DNA of 64,000 bases from Gordonibacter urolithinfaciens (GTDB lineage: Bacteria; Actinomycetota; Coriobacteriia; Coriobacteriales; Eggerthellaceae). A model generated the notes under the pieces. The model was not told the origin of the DNA, ran no database searches, and saw only the letters and a program-made list of their open reading frames with translations. Below, one piece after another: positions 14,861 to 24,185 of the stretch (position 1 is its first letter; each line of letters starts with the position of its first letter). The position numbers were made by a program, and so were the translations under genes. The stretch spans positions 372,001 through 436,000 of the forward strand of contig NZ_LT900217.1 of NCBI RefSeq assembly GCF_900199375.1. The letters are read 5' to 3'.

Positions 14861-16618
14861 CTACCAGTGGCTCACCACGACGTCGCCCGCCTGGATGATG
14901 CCGTACAGCTCGGCAGCCTTGTACGGAGGCAGGTTCACGCAGCCGTGGCTGCCGGCGCCGTCGCGGTAGCGGGAACCGCCGAAAGAGGACTGCCAATCGG
15001 CATCGTGCAGGCCGATGACGTTGCCCACGAACGGCATCCAGTACTGCACGGTGGACTCGTACTTGCTGCCGTCGAGGTTCGTCCCTTTGAGCTTCGAAGG
15101 GCTGGCCTTCTGGTTGAGCCAGTACACGCCGGTCGGCGTGTCGTGCGACCCGTTCGGCGTGCCCGACACGATGGGCGACTCCCACACGAGCGCACCCGTC
15201 TCATCGTAGAACCGTGCGTACTGCTCGGCCAGGTCGATGTCGCAGTACCGCAGGCCCCAGTCCTGCGCGCCCGCGCCGTTGTAACCTGTGCCGACCGTGG
15301 TGCAGGGAACCTCCGCGGTCTGCACGGTGCCGGCCGCCACGGACTCTTTCACCAGGTTGAGCAGCGCGTCGCGGTCGACGCTCCAGCCGTAGACGCCTCC
15401 CGCCACCGTGACCACCTTGCCGTCGGGGCGCGTGTAGGTGCGCTGCGTGCCCACCGTGTTGCAGGCGGCCGCCAGCTCGTCGACCCAGGCCGTGAGCGCG
15501 GCCTCGTCGAGCGTGGCCGAGAGGTCGTCGCCCAGGCGCACCCACTGCGAGATGAGGTCGGCGTTCACCTCGCCGGCCGTGTCGCCGGCCATCGTGAGCA
15601 CGAGGTCGGCCTTGATCATGGTGTTCGCCTGCTCGGCCGCAGCCGTGAGCTTCGGATCGGATGAGAGCACCTTGGGCTGCTGCAGGGCATCCGCTCCCAG
15701 CTTCACCGCGGGCTGCAGGGCCAGCACGGCGTCGTCCACGGCCTTGATGACGGTATCGTAGCTAAGCGCCGTGCCCGCAGCTTCCGGCTCCACCACGAAT
15801 GCGCCCTTGGCCTCGCTATACGCGATCACGGCATCCGTGGGCGGGGTGGCGGTCTTGTTGAACTCGTCCACCGCGGCGCGCACCGTGTCGCCCAGGCCGC
15901 TCTCGTTGTACGTGGCTGCGAGCTTGTCGCTCTCGTCATGGGCCTTCAGTATCTCTATGGGCCACGCCCACACGTTCGCGGAGGCGTGCATGGCATCGGT
16001 GGCGGCCCGACCGTCCAGCCTCATGCCGGCCTCCGCCGCGGACAGCTTGAGCGAGAAGCCCTGGCCCTCCACCTTCAGCACGTAATCGTCGATAACGTCG
16101 GCAAGCAGGCCCTGAACCTCCGCGGACGACTTGAGCGACACGTCGAGGTCGCCCACGGTCGTGCGCGGCAGAAAGCGGTCCATGAACACGAGCGCCCCGG
16201 CCAAATACACCACGGCCAGGAGAGCAACGATCACGCCGAGGACGATGCCGAGCACCTTGAGCGGCTTGCGGCCGCCCTTGGCGTCCGCCTCGCTCACGTC
16301 CACCGGCAGCATGGGGCCGCCCGCGAATGCAGGCTGGCCCGGCTGGCCGCCGGGCTTCGCCTTGGCGTTCGGCATGACGGGGCGCACGGGCTGGGGCATG
16401 ACGGCGGTCTGGTCCGGGGCAGGCTTGCCGGGAGCCGGCGCGCCCGAGGTTGCCTTCCCCGGGTCCTTGTCGGGAGCCGCCGAGCCGGGAGTCTCCGGCT
16501 TCGGCGGCACGGCTTGACCGGCAGGCATCGGGCCTCCCTGCGCATCGCCGCCGTCCGGCTGCGGGGCCGGGGCGGCGTGGCGCGCATGCCGGGCTTTGCT
16601 GTTCTTGTTATCGTTCAT
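14861..16618 (-). CDS. L,D-transpeptidase (YkuD) with PG-binding_4 type central domain, membrane anchored
   Basis: A 585-residue cell-wall enzyme. Residues 1-117 are a Pro/Ala/Gly-rich cytoplasmic segment, a single membrane helix is at 120-145 (LKVLGIVLGVIVALLAVVYL), then a long extracytoplasmic region with repeated alpha/beta modules typical of PG_binding_4 domains. The C-terminal YkuD domain has HDTPTGVYWLN, GLHDADW and the catalytic SHGCVNL (Cys560). Such enzymes form 3-3 cross-links between meso-DAP residues in peptidoglycan or attach ligands to it. The gene is monocistronic and convergent to ybaK. Confidence 0.92.
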   Translation of the reverse strand: MNDNKNSKARHARHAAPAPQPDGGDAQGGPMPAGQAVPPKPETPGSAAPDKDPGKATSGAPAPGKPAPDQTAVMPQPVRPVMPNAKAKPGGQPGQPAFAGGPMLPVDVSEADAKGGRKPLKVLGIVLGVIVALLAVVYLAGALVFMDRFLPRTTVGDLDVSLKSSAEVQGLLADVIDDYVLKVEGQGFSLKLSAAEAGMRLDGRAATDAMHASANVWAWPIEILKAHDESDKLAATYNESGLGDTVRAAVDEFNKTATPPTDAVIAYSEAKGAFVVEPEAAGTALSYDTVIKAVDDAVLALQPAVKLGADALQQPKVLSSDPKLTAAAEQANTMIKADLVLTMAGDTAGEVNADLISQWVRLGDDLSATLDEAALTAWVDELAAACNTVGTQRTYTRPDGKVVTVAGGVYGWSVDRDALLNLVKESVAAGTVQTAEVPCTTVGTGYNGAGAQDWGLRYCDIDLAEQYARFYDETGALVWESPIVSGTPNGSHDTPTGVYWLNQKASPSKLKGTNLDGSKYESTVQYWMPFVGNVIGLHDADWQSSFGGSRYRDGAGSHGCVNLPPYKAAELYGIIQAGDVVVSHW

Positions 16619-16835
16619 GTGCGACTCTCATACACTCGGTTGTCTCGTCTGAAACAGGCTTCTCGGGTATCCGTTGCATTGTACCAAGAGAAGCGTCGAT
16701 CCCTCGTAAACAAAACGACTAACGCTGCCCGAAGGTTACACTCGTCACAAATTCGCCACGGGAAAAGTCTCATTTCCCCGGGTGCGTCAACGCTCGGATG
16801 AAGGTCGCAGGTTGCGAACGGCCGTACCGCCGTGC

Positions 16836-16863
16836 TTGACAAACGCGCGTGGCAGGATAGAAT
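16836..16863 (+). promoter_or_regulatory. sigma-70-like promoter for ssrA
   Basis: A consensus -35 TTGACA (16836-16841), a 16-base spacer and a -10 TAGAAT (16858-16863) point toward ssrA. The mature tmRNA begins about 115 bases downstream of the expected start site, consistent with 5' processing of a precursor by RNase P. Confidence 0.7.
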
Positions 16864-16983
16864 GAACGTTCCGCAGCGCCTCGGCGCGGCGGGCGCCCGG
16901 CATCGGGCGCGATCCTTGAAAAGGTGGGGCCATCCCCTCCCGACGGCTGCGCCGGCCCGGCACGGGCATCGCGGCAAGCATCC

Positions 16984-17352
16984 GGGGGCGACTGGTTTCG
17001 ACATGGTACGTCTGAAATGAGGAGCAGGTCGTGGTCTCCTCGCCACGTTAAACAGGGGTAACGTCAATTTAATTGGCAAAGCTAAGACTCAGAGCGCTCC
17101 GGCGCTCGCCATGGCTGCTTAATAGCGCCTGGCTGTCGGCCTTGGGACTTCCCCGCCCCTCGGTCCGGCATCAACTTAGGGGAATGCGCTCGGGCACGTA
17201 GCCGGTATGGCTCGGGCAAAGACTGAACCGGCTAGGAAGCGCAACGCCCGTCGGCGGGCCGCGCGCAACCGAACGATGATCGCCGACTAAGCTTGTAGAG
17301 CCTCATGGACGAGGTAGTATGGACCGGAGTTCGATTCTCCGCGCCTCCACCA
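16984..17352 (+). ncRNA. ssrA: tmRNA (ssrA)
   Basis: The 5' end GGGGGCGACTGGTTTCGACA and the 3' end with a T-loop (GGTTCGAT-like GAGTTCGATTCTCC) and CCA make the tRNA-like half. Between them is a tag reading frame at 17075-17125 that reads GKAKTQSAPALAMAA and ends in tandem TAA TAG. The resume codon could be the GGC or a nearby Ala codon. The RNA rescues stalled ribosomes together with SmpB, whose gene is about 0.9 kb away on the opposite strand. The length of about 369 bases is normal. The tag's end AMAA, rather than the more usual ALAA, is noteworthy. Confidence 0.95.
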
Positions 17353-17361
17353 ACCAAAGGC

Positions 17362-17398
17362 AGGAGCCCTGCCGGCAGCATGCCGGCAGGGCTCCTTT
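17362..17398. terminator. strong intrinsic terminator after ssrA
   Basis: A perfect 16-bp stem (AGGAGCCCTGCCGGCA, loop GCA, then its complement) starts ten bases after the tmRNA CCA end and is followed by TT. It lies between convergent transcription units and could serve both ssrA and the smpB operon. Confidence 0.8.
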
Positions 17399-17485
17399 GC
17401 GTTGCGGCCACGCCGCCGGGAGCTGCGCACGGAACGCTCGCCGACCCTCGATAGGGCGGCCACACCCCGCACGCCCCGGCCGGCC

Positions 17486-18229
17486 CTATTTCTGCTTCAG
17501 GAACGAGAAGTCGAAGGCGCTCTTGATGTCGTCGAAAGCGTCCTTCAGCTCGGCCGCCACGGCTATGCCGTCCTTGTAGATGGCGTTCATGTCGTTGGTT
17601 GCCTCGGCCACGCCCTCCTTGGTGATGCCCAGGTCGTAGGGGTTGTCCTCGTCCTCCCCCGCACCGTCGGCATCCTCCTCGTCGTCCTCGACGTAGAGGT
17701 ACTCGCACTCCTCGCCGTCCTCCATGAGCACGAAGCCTATGCGGTTGCCGTCTTCGTCCTCCAGGTAGCGCACGATGTCGTCCTCGTCCAGCTCCAGCTC
17801 AACCAGCTCGTAGCCGTCCTCGTTGTCGGCCGGCTCCACCACGGTGACGTCCTCCGTGTCGTCGGCCAGCTCCTCGCCGTCGTAGCCGTCCACGGTGCCT
17901 TCCTCGCCCAGCTCCGCCTCGAGGTCCTCCCCGTCGCCGTCCACCAAGTGGAAGCCCTCCTCGGAAAGGTCGATGCCCGTGGAGCGCTCGACGACCGCGG
18001 CCAAGCCGCCGTCGTCTCCGGAGGGCGACGTCTCGCCCTCGCCGTCCGGGCCCTCCTCGGCGAAGAAGCCCTCGTAGGCCTCCTCGAGGTCGGTCTCCCC
18101 GGCGTTGGGGTCGAACTCCTCGTCGTCCTGGAACTCCTCGAGGTCTTCCAGCTCGGTTTCCTCGTCGATCTGCTCGGCCTCCGTCTCGGCGCCGTTTTCT
18201 ATGTTCTCAAGCTCATCGTCCAAGTCCAT
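17486..18229 (-). CDS. extremely acidic hypothetical protein downstream of smpB
   Basis: A 247-residue protein in which most positions up to about 200 are Asp, Glu, Gly or Ala (DLDDELENIE, ELEDLEEFQDDEEF, LELDEDDIVRYLEDEDG). A short more ordered C-terminal piece follows (NAIYKDGIAVAAELKDAFDD, then FDFSFLKQK). No signal peptide, membrane helix or known domain is visible. The DEDG-rich central part (RYLEDEDGNRIGFVLMEDGE) resembles small beta-hairpin repeats seen in DUF1292-like acidic proteins, but this is weak. The gene is last in M42 peptidase-smpB-this gene, 52 bases after smpB, and converges on ssrA. Function unknown. Confidence 0.75.
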   Translation of the reverse strand: MDLDDELENIENGAETEAEQIDEETELEDLEEFQDDEEFDPNAGETDLEEAYEGFFAEEGPDGEGETSPSGDDGGLAAVVERSTGIDLSEEGFHLVDGDGEDLEAELGEEGTVDGYDGEELADDTEDVTVVEPADNEDGYELVELELDEDDIVRYLEDEDGNRIGFVLMEDGEECEYLYVEDDEEDADGAGEDEDNPYDLGITKEGVAEATNDMNAIYKDGIAVAAELKDAFDDIKSAFDFSFLKQK

Positions 18230-18281
18230 GGAAGGCCTCCTTCGCGTAAGGCGCCGTCGCTCGGGCGGCGCGGGTTTCGTC

Positions 18282-18746
18282 CTAGCGGCTGCGCTCCTTG
18301 AGCGCGCGCTCGATCTCGCGGCGGGAGTCGCGCTCGGCCATGGTCGCGCGCTTGTCGTGCAGCTTCTTGCCGCGCGCCACGCCCAGCTCCACCTTCACGA
18401 GCGAGTTCTCCTTGAAGTACATCTTCAGCGGCACGAGGGCCATGCCCTTCTCCTTCACCTGCTCGCGCAGAAGGCGGATCTGCCGCTTGTGCAGCAGGAG
18501 CTTGCGCTTGCGGTCGGGGTCGGGGTTGGCCAGGTTGCCGTTGGCATACGGCGGGATGTGCACGTTGTGCAGCCACACCTCGCCGTCGCGCACGAGCGCG
18601 AAGCAGTCCGTGAGCTGGCAGTGGTTCTCGCGCAGCGAGCGCACCTCGGTGCCCGTGAGCTCGATGCCGGCCTCGTAGGTCTCCAATATGTCGTACTCGT
18701 GGAAGGCCTTCTTGTTCTTGGCGATGGTGGAGGCTTCGCGTTTCAT
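18282..18746 (-). CDS. smpB: SsrA-binding protein SmpB
   Basis: A 154-residue SmpB. It has NKKAFHEYDILETYEAGIEL, TGTEVRSLREN, HIPPYANGN, DPDRKRKLLLHKRQIRLL, KGMALVPLKMYFKE and the basic tail KKLHDKRATMAERDSRREI, all family landmarks at the standard length. It binds tmRNA and delivers it to stalled ribosomes; the ssrA gene itself is nearby. The start lies 5 bases after the stop of the M42 peptidase gene, so the two are cotranscribed. Confidence 0.97.
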   Translation of the reverse strand: MKREASTIAKNKKAFHEYDILETYEAGIELTGTEVRSLRENHCQLTDCFALVRDGEVWLHNVHIPPYANGNLANPDPDRKRKLLLHKRQIRLLREQVKEKGMALVPLKMYFKENSLVKVELGVARGKKLHDKRATMAERDSRREIERALKERSR

Positions 18747-18751
18747 GGCGG

Positions 18752-19951
18752 CTACTCCACGCCCGTCTCGTCGAACTGCCGCTGCGCAGCCGTCTCGTGC
18801 GCAGGCGCGCCGGCGACAGCCTGGGCCGCGAGCTCGGCGTCGTCAGCGGCCTCCTCGCGCGCAAGCGGGCTCGCGCCGGCCATGCCGGGCACGAAGCACG
18901 CGTCCTCGCCCAGGTCGAGCGCGAACCTCACGACCAGCTTAACCGTGGCGTCCAGGTCGGCCAGGCACACCACCTCGGTGGGCGTGTGCATGTAGCGCAG
19001 CGGCACCGACACGAGGCCCGTGGGGATGCCGCCGCGAGCCATCTGGATGGCGCGCGCGTCGGTGCCCGTCACGCCCGGCTCGGCCTCCAGCTGGTACGGC
19101 AGGCCCTCGGCCTCGGCGGCGGCCACCAGGCGCTCGAACACCTCGGGGTTGATGTTGGGGCCGCGCGCGATGACGGGGCCCTGGCCGCAGACGATCTTGC
19201 CGTGCTTCGTCGGGTCGATGCCCGGATAGTCGGTGGCGTGCGTCACGTCGAAGGCGAGCCCCACGTCGGGGCGCACGGAGTACGCGCTCGTCTCGGCGCC
19301 GCGCGTGCCGATCTCCTCCTGCACGGTGGCGGCGAACGTGAAGTCGCCGGGCGCACGGCCGGCGCGCGCCAGCTGCTCCAGCACGCGCACGCCCACCCAG
19401 ACGCCCGCCTTGTCGTCGAACGCGCGCGACACGGCCATGCCCGCGCCGAAGCGCTCGAAGCCCACGCCGAACGTGATGACGTCGCCCACGCGCACGAGCT
19501 TGCGCACCTTCTTCCCCGGAAGCCCCAAGTCGATGACCAGCTTGTCCAGCGGCGTGACCTTCTTGCGCTCGTCGGGCTCAATGAGGTGGATGGGCTTGCG
19601 GCCCACCACGCCGCGCAGCGGCTCCGCCGACTCCGAGGCGTGCACGTCCACGCGCATGCCTGGCAGCACGGCCGCGTCCACGCCGCCCACCGAGGCCACC
19701 GACAGGTAGCCCTCGTCGGAGATGTACGTGACCATGAGGCCGATCTCGTCCATGTGGGCGGACAGCATGAGGGACGGGCCCGCGCCGGCGCCCTTGAGCG
19801 TGGCGTGCACCGACCCCATGACGTCGGTCCTTACCTCGTCGGCCGTGTCGGCCAGGCGCTCGCGCACGAGGCGTGCGACGGCGATCTCCGTGCCGGTGGC
19901 GGAAGGCGTCTCGAGCAGTTCCTTGAGGAACCTCACCTGTTTCTTCTTCAT
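18752..19951 (-). CDS. M42 family metallopeptidase (aminopeptidase/endoglucanase-like)
   Basis: A 399-residue M42 protein, start ATG 19951 after AGGGAGCGCC. Metal and catalytic motifs are SAHMDEIGLMV, SRAFDDKAGVWVG, ATVQEEIGTRGA, the VGLAFDVTHATDYPG segment and RYMHTPTEVV, covering the two-zinc site. Members are large self-assembling cytoplasmic aminopeptidases that trim peptides. The final 45 residues are an Ala-rich tail beyond the usual family end. An upstream in-frame extension lacks a ribosome site and is low-complexity. Cotranscribed with smpB, which may couple peptide turnover to ribosome rescue, though this is only positional. Confidence 0.9.
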   Translation of the reverse strand: MKKKQVRFLKELLETPSATGTEIAVARLVRERLADTADEVRTDVMGSVHATLKGAGAGPSLMLSAHMDEIGLMVTYISDEGYLSVASVGGVDAAVLPGMRVDVHASESAEPLRGVVGRKPIHLIEPDERKKVTPLDKLVIDLGLPGKKVRKLVRVGDVITFGVGFERFGAGMAVSRAFDDKAGVWVGVRVLEQLARAGRAPGDFTFAATVQEEIGTRGAETSAYSVRPDVGLAFDVTHATDYPGIDPTKHGKIVCGQGPVIARGPNINPEVFERLVAAAEAEGLPYQLEAEPGVTGTDARAIQMARGGIPTGLVSVPLRYMHTPTEVVCLADLDATVKLVVRFALDLGEDACFVPGMAGASPLAREEAADDAELAAQAVAGAPAHETAAQRQFDETGVE

Positions 19952-20152
19952 GGCGCTCCCTGCTGGTTCGCGCGCGCCGGGCCGGCAGCGCAGCAAGCCG
20001 TGAGCCTGCCGCCTGCGCCGATGCGGCGCGCTTCCACTGATGTCGGGCCTCATTATAGCGCCTCGCGCACGAGGCGCGGGCGTCTTTCGCACGATGACGC
20101 AAGGCCGTCACCAGCCCATCACGAATGCGCCCGGGCGGGGCACGGCGGGAGC

Positions 20153-20434
20153 CTACCAGTACTCCTTCTTCTTCGCGCGCACGCGCTGCTTCTTCGGCGG
20201 GCGGAAGTCCAGCTCCAGCTGGCCGTCCTGGCTGGCCTCGGAAGCCTTCTTGCGCTCGACGCGGTCGATGGTCCACGACACGGCGGCCTTCCCATACAGC
20301 TCCAGCATGCGCAGGCGCGCATCGCGGGAGTTCGCCTTGGTGCCGGCGCGGGCGTCGCTTTGGAACTCGAAGAGCCCCGTGGCACGCGCATCGGAGGCGG
20401 CGGGCGAGCGGTAGTGGGCGATATAGGTCTGCAT
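20153..20434 (-). CDS. small hypothetical protein (93 aa)
   Basis: A 93-residue basic protein (MQTYIAHYRS at the start, FEFQSDARAGTKANSRDARL in the middle, a Lys/Arg-rich end KKQRVRAKKKEYW). The ATG has a good AAGGAAGG ribosome site. The composition is protein-like and the frame is not a shadow of a larger gene. No domain recognised. The middle helix LRMLELYGKAAVSWTIDRVE is amphipathic. It may bind nucleic acid, judged only by charge. Monocistronic between the divergent trehalose gene and the M42 operon. Confidence 0.6.
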   Translation of the reverse strand: MQTYIAHYRSPAASDARATGLFEFQSDARAGTKANSRDARLRMLELYGKAAVSWTIDRVERKKASEASQDGQLELDFRPPKKQRVRAKKKEYW

Positions 20435-20647
20435 GTCCTTCCTTCACGGTCGAGCGGTTTTCCAAACGGCAGCGAAGATGATACCACGACGCGCCGCCGA
20501 ATGGCCTGCCGTCCGACAGCGCAAGGGGCTGCGCGGCGGCGGTCACAAGAGAACCACGGCCCCGCAACGGCCCCGCAACCGCTTCGCGGGGCCGCAGGGC
20601 TCACCCGTACAATGGAACGGAAACCGGCAACAGGTAAGGTGAACCGC

Positions 20648-22960
20648 ATGGACAACCCGCACAACCGCCTCATCATCGTATCGAACCGCCTGCCCTATCG
20701 CATCGAGCCCGACGAACGCGAGGGCTTTGCCTTCACGCGCACCGTGGGCGGCCTCGTGGCCGGGCTGGAGCCGCTGCACGCCCAGCCGGGCAACGTGTGG
20801 CTGGGCTGGGCCGACGAGCCCGCCGGGCTCGACGATGCGGGGCGGGCGCGGTTCGAGCGGGCGCTGGCCGAGCGCTCCTGCGCCCCGGTGCGCCTGGACG
20901 GGCGCGACGCGGAGCTGTACTACGAGGGCTTCTCGAACTCCACGCTATGGCCGCTCTTCCACGGGTTCCCCCAGCATACCCGCTTCGACGAGGAGGCATG
21001 GGAGGCCTACGTGCGCGTGAACGAGCGGTTCCGCGACGCGGTGCTCGCGCTGGCGCGCCCTGGCGACACCGTATGGGTGCACGACTACCACCTCATGCTG
21101 CTGCCGTCGCTTCTGCGCGAGGCGCTGCCGGACGCCTCCATCGGCTTCTTCCTGCACATCCCCTTCCCCGACTACGAGACGTTCCGCATGCTGCCGTGGC
21201 GCCGCGAGCTCATGCGCGGCGTGCTGGGCGCCGACCTCGTGGGCTTCCACGCCTACGACTACGTGCGCCACTTCCTTTCCAGCTGCCGGCGCATCGTGGG
21301 CGTGGAGAACGAGAGCGGCACGCTGTTCGCCGACGGCCGTCTCGCACAGGTGGACGCGTTCCCGCTGGGCATCGACTACGGTCGCTACCGCGACGCCGCG
21401 CGCCTCCCCGCGGTGCGCCGCCTGGTGACGGAACTGGGAGAGGAGAAGGGGCACGAGGGCTGCAAGCTCATGCTGTCGGTGGAGCGGCTGGACTATTCCA
21501 AGGGCATCCCCGAGCGCCTGCTGGCCTTCGACGCATTCCTGGACCGCTTCCCGGAGTGGCGCGGCCGCGTGGTGCTGGTGCTGGTAACGGTGCCGTCGCG
21601 CGAGAACGTGGCGTCGTACGCCGCCCTGAAGAAGCAGGTGGACGAGCTGGTGGGGCTCATCAACGGCAAGCACTCCACCATGGACTGGACGCCCGTGGAC
21701 TACTACTACCGCTCGCTGCCCTTCGAGCGGCTGGTCAGCCTGTACGCCGCGAGCGACGTCATGCTGGTCACGCCTTTGCGCGACGGCATGAACCTCGTGT
21801 GCAAGGAATACCTTGCCTGCCACGACGGGGCCGGCGGGACGCTCGTGCTCTCCGAGATGGCCGGCGCATCTTATGAGCTGCACGAGGCCCTGACGGTGAA
21901 CCCGTTCGACCAGGAGGGCGTCGTGGACGCCATGCGGCGGGCGCTGGAGATGCCGGAGGCCGAGCAGCGGCGGCGCAACGCCCCCATGCAGGAGCGCCTG
22001 GCCCGCTACACGTCCGAGAAGTGGGCGCGGGAGTTCCTGGACGCGGCGGCCGATGTGAAGCGCCGCCAGGCGGGGCTGAGCGCGCATCTGCTGGGGCCCA
22101 CGTCGGCAGGTCGGCTGCTGGAGGCGTTCCGCGGGGCGCGGCGGCGGGCGCTTCTGCTCGATTACGACGGCACGCTCATGCCGTTCTCCGACGACCCGGC
22201 CCGCGTGGCCCCCGATGCGCGGCTGCGCGCGCTGCTGCAGCAGCTGGGCGCAGGCGCGCGCACCGACGTGGCCGTGGTGTCGGGCCGCGACCGCGCCACA
22301 TTGGAATCGTGGCTGGGAGATTTGCCGGTGGACCTGGTGGCTGAGCACGGCATCTGGTTCCGCGGACGCGACGAGCGCACGTGGGTGCTCGAGGAGCCGT
22401 TGAGCGACGACTGGAAGGACGCCGTGCGCCCCGTGCTGGCCGACTTCGTGGACCGCACGCCGGGCTCGATGCTGGAGGAGAAGGACTTCTCGCTCGTCTG
22501 GCATTACCGCATGTGCAGCCAGGAGCTGGCCGAGCGGCGCGTCATCGAGATAAAGAACGCCCTGGGCGACGGGCTGGCCGACCGCGGCATCGCGCTCATG
22601 GACGGCAACAAGGTGGTGGAGGTGAAGCCGCGCGGCGTGGACAAGGGCCATGCGGCCCACCGGTGGTTCCGCGACCCCGCCTACGGCTTCGTGATGGCGG
22701 CCGGCGACGACCGCACCGACGAGGACGTGTTCGAGGCCGCGCCCGAGAGCGCCTGGACCGTGAAGATAGGCGACGGCCCCACGCGGGCGCGCTACGCGCT
22801 GAAGAACACGGGCGAGATGCGCGCGCTGCTGGAGCAGCTGGCGGCCGCATGCGCCGAAAAGGACGCCGGGGACGACGTGCCGCCCAGTGCCGGGCGCCGG
22901 GACGCGCTGCGCGCGCCGGCGACGGTAATGCCGCGCACGCGGGCGCTCGCGCGGGCGTAG
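20648..22960 (+). CDS. otsAB: bifunctional trehalose-6-phosphate synthase/phosphatase (OtsA-OtsB fusion)
   Basis: A 770-residue fusion. Residues 1 to about 470 are a GT20 synthase: [14 protein letters not shown] at the N-terminus, [52 protein letters not shown] and [14 protein letters not shown]. From about 500 the HAD phosphatase half begins with [12 protein letters not shown] and ends with [12 protein letters not shown]. It makes trehalose from UDP-glucose and glucose-6-phosphate in two steps in the cytoplasm, for osmotic or stress protection. Start ATG 20648 has AAGGTG in front. Such fusions occur in several bacteria and in eukaryotes. Confidence 0.95.
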   Translation: MDNPHNRLIIVSNRLPYRIEPDEREGFAFTRTVGGLVAGLEPLHAQPGNVWLGWADEPAGLDDAGRARFERALAERSCAPVRLDGRDAELYYEGFSNSTLWPLFHGFPQHTRFDEEAWEAYVRVNERFRDAVLALARPGDTVWVHDYHLMLLPSLLREALPDASIGFFLHIPFPDYETFRMLPWRRELMRGVLGADLVGFHAYDYVRHFLSSCRRIVGVENESGTLFADGRLAQVDAFPLGIDYGRYRDAARLPAVRRLVTELGEEKGHEGCKLMLSVERLDYSKGIPERLLAFDAFLDRFPEWRGRVVLVLVTVPSRENVASYAALKKQVDELVGLINGKHSTMDWTPVDYYYRSLPFERLVSLYAASDVMLVTPLRDGMNLVCKEYLACHDGAGGTLVLSEMAGASYELHEALTVNPFDQEGVVDAMRRALEMPEAEQRRRNAPMQERLARYTSEKWAREFLDAAADVKRRQAGLSAHLLGPTSAGRLLEAFRGARRRALLLDYDGTLMPFSDDPARVAPDARLRALLQQLGAGARTDVAVVSGRDRATLESWLGDLPVDLVAEHGIWFRGRDERTWVLEEPLSDDWKDAVRPVLADFVDRTPGSMLEEKDFSLVWHYRMCSQELAERRVIEIKNALGDGLADRGIALMDGNKVVEVKPRGVDKGHAAHRWFRDPAYGFVMAAGDDRTDEDVFEAAPESAWTVKIGDGPTRARYALKNTGEMRALLEQLAAACAEKDAGDDVPPSAGRRDALRAPATVMPRTRALARA

Positions 22961-23070
22961 GCTCAAGGTCGCGGGAAGGCTGCAGGGCGAAACGGCTTTC
23001 TTCGGCCTCCGCTGCCCCATCGCGCGACCCCTCTCGGCCCGCGCCCCGGATGGGCGCCTGCCCGCATCGC

Positions 23071-23616
23071 TCAGAATACCCGCGACACGAACCGCACGGC
23101 ACCCGGACGGGCGCCCTCGCGCACGGGGTCTCCCAGCAGGAACGCCATAACGGCGTCCAGCAGCTCGGCCAGCCCCTCCGGCGGCAGCGTGCGCGAAAGG
23201 CCGCTCTCCGCCAGGCCCGCGAACCCGGCGTCCTGGGCGTGCCGCACGCCGTCGAGCACGAACGCGCGACGACGGTTCACCGCATCGCGCACCGCCACGA
23301 CGGTGCGCGCGGGCAGCTGGGCGTAGAGCTGCGGGGGCACGCCGAGCTTGCGCTCGTACCACTCGGGCACGTTGCGCACGCCCTCCTCGGCGAAGAACTC
23401 ACGGAACTCCCCGCTGCCGTCCAGCGGGTACGCCGGCAGGCTGTAGCCCGCGCGGCGGCCGTACTCGTAGACGTAGCGCGAGGCGTCGCCCACCAGGGCG
23501 CGCTCCCCCAGCAGCAGCGACAGCAGCTCCAGCATGCGGCGCGTGCCCAAGCGGTCGCGCTCCGCTTCCAGCAGGCGCGCGAGCTGCCCGACGAGCGCGT
23601 CCTCGCCGGCCGTCAA
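23071..23616 (-). CDS. hypothetical protein coupled to YhcH
   Basis: A 181-residue protein, best read from a TTG at 23616 that overlaps the YhcH stop codon (TTGA) with GAAGGTG just upstream. It is mostly helical and Leu/Ala-rich, with YVYEYGRRAGYSLPAYPLDG, a segment VPEWYERKLGVPPQLYAQLP and a C-terminal LLDAVMAFLLGDP. No known motif. The overlap indicates cotranslation with the YhcH-family gene, so a role in the same sugar or regulatory process is possible. The start is less certain than the frame. Confidence 0.6.
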   Translation of the reverse strand: MTAGEDALVGQLARLLEAERDRLGTRRMLELLSLLLGERALVGDASRYVYEYGRRAGYSLPAYPLDGSGEFREFFAEEGVRNVPEWYERKLGVPPQLYAQLPARTVVAVRDAVNRRRAFVLDGVRHAQDAGFAGLAESGLSRTLPPEGLAELLDAVMAFLLGDPVREGARPGAVRFVSRVF

Positions 23617-24068
23617 GCCCGCACCTTCACCACGATCTTGCGCACGCGCCCCGGCTCGTCGGCCGCGCATCCCGGCTTGTGGGCGTCCTCGGGCGCGAGC
23701 ACGGCCATCTCCCCCGCCCGCAGCACGATGGAGCTCAGCGCCTCGGGCGTGGCGAACAGCCCGAAGTCGGCCTCCTCGTCGAACTCCCCGTTGGGCACGA
23801 GGCCTGCGAGCGGCGCATACTGCAGCACCTCCTCGCCTTCCACCACGTACTGCACGTCGTAGTAGCGCCGGTGGGCCTCCATCTGCTTCTGGTCGGCGGG
23901 CACCGTGTCGTACTCCTGCACGTTCGCGAACACCTCGTCGCCGTCGATGTCCGCGCGCCCCAACGGCAGGTGCGCCAGATCGGCCTCGCGCAGGAAGGAG
24001 AAGGCGGCGCGCATGCGCGCGGAGAGGTAGTCGTTCTTGTCGGCAGTGGGAAGCGGGGTCACGAGCAC
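23613..24068 (-). CDS. YhcH/YjgK/YiaL family cupin protein (DUF386)
   Basis: A 151-residue protein starting at GTG 24068 with AAAGGA before it. It matches the YhcH family by ADIDGDEVFANVQEYDTVPA, MEAHRRYYDVQYVVEGEEVL and AVLAPEDAHKPGCA, which supply the cupin metal residues. Relatives sit in sialic acid or sugar catabolism operons and are thought to be sugar isomerase or anomerase-like; the precise reaction is unsettled. Here there are no nan genes nearby, so the substrate cannot be named. Confidence 0.85.
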   Translation of the reverse strand: MLVTPLPTADKNDYLSARMRAAFSFLREADLAHLPLGRADIDGDEVFANVQEYDTVPADQKQMEAHRRYYDVQYVVEGEEVLQYAPLAGLVPNGEFDEEADFGLFATPEALSSIVLRAGEMAVLAPEDAHKPGCAADEPGRVRKIVVKVRA

Positions 24069-24091
24069 GGGAAGGTCCTTTCGACGGCGGG

Positions 24092-24122
24092 CTCCCCTGC
24101 AGCGTGCGGCGCTGCAGGGGAG
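24092..24122. terminator. hairpin between GIY-YIG gene and YhcH gene
   Basis: A perfect 13-bp stem (CTCCCCTGCAGCG and its complement) with a TGCGG loop lies between the stop of the GIY-YIG gene and the start of the YhcH gene, both minus strand. No U tract; it may be a terminator of the upstream pair or a leader structure. Confidence 0.45.
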
Positions 24123-24185
24123 ATGTTGGATGCGTTTCGCCTGCCATTCTAGCAGCATCGGGCGCCGAACGCGCCAGCCGTCTCC

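Noticed and set aside
16984-17352. Separate tRNA gene suggested by the T-loop and CCA near 17330
   Set aside because: It is the tRNA-like 3' half of tmRNA; the matching 5' half and tag frame are present.
18797-20647. Extension of the trehalose synthase gene by 617 codons upstream
   Set aside because: The added part is antisense to the M42 peptidase gene; the GT20 fold starts at ATG 20648.
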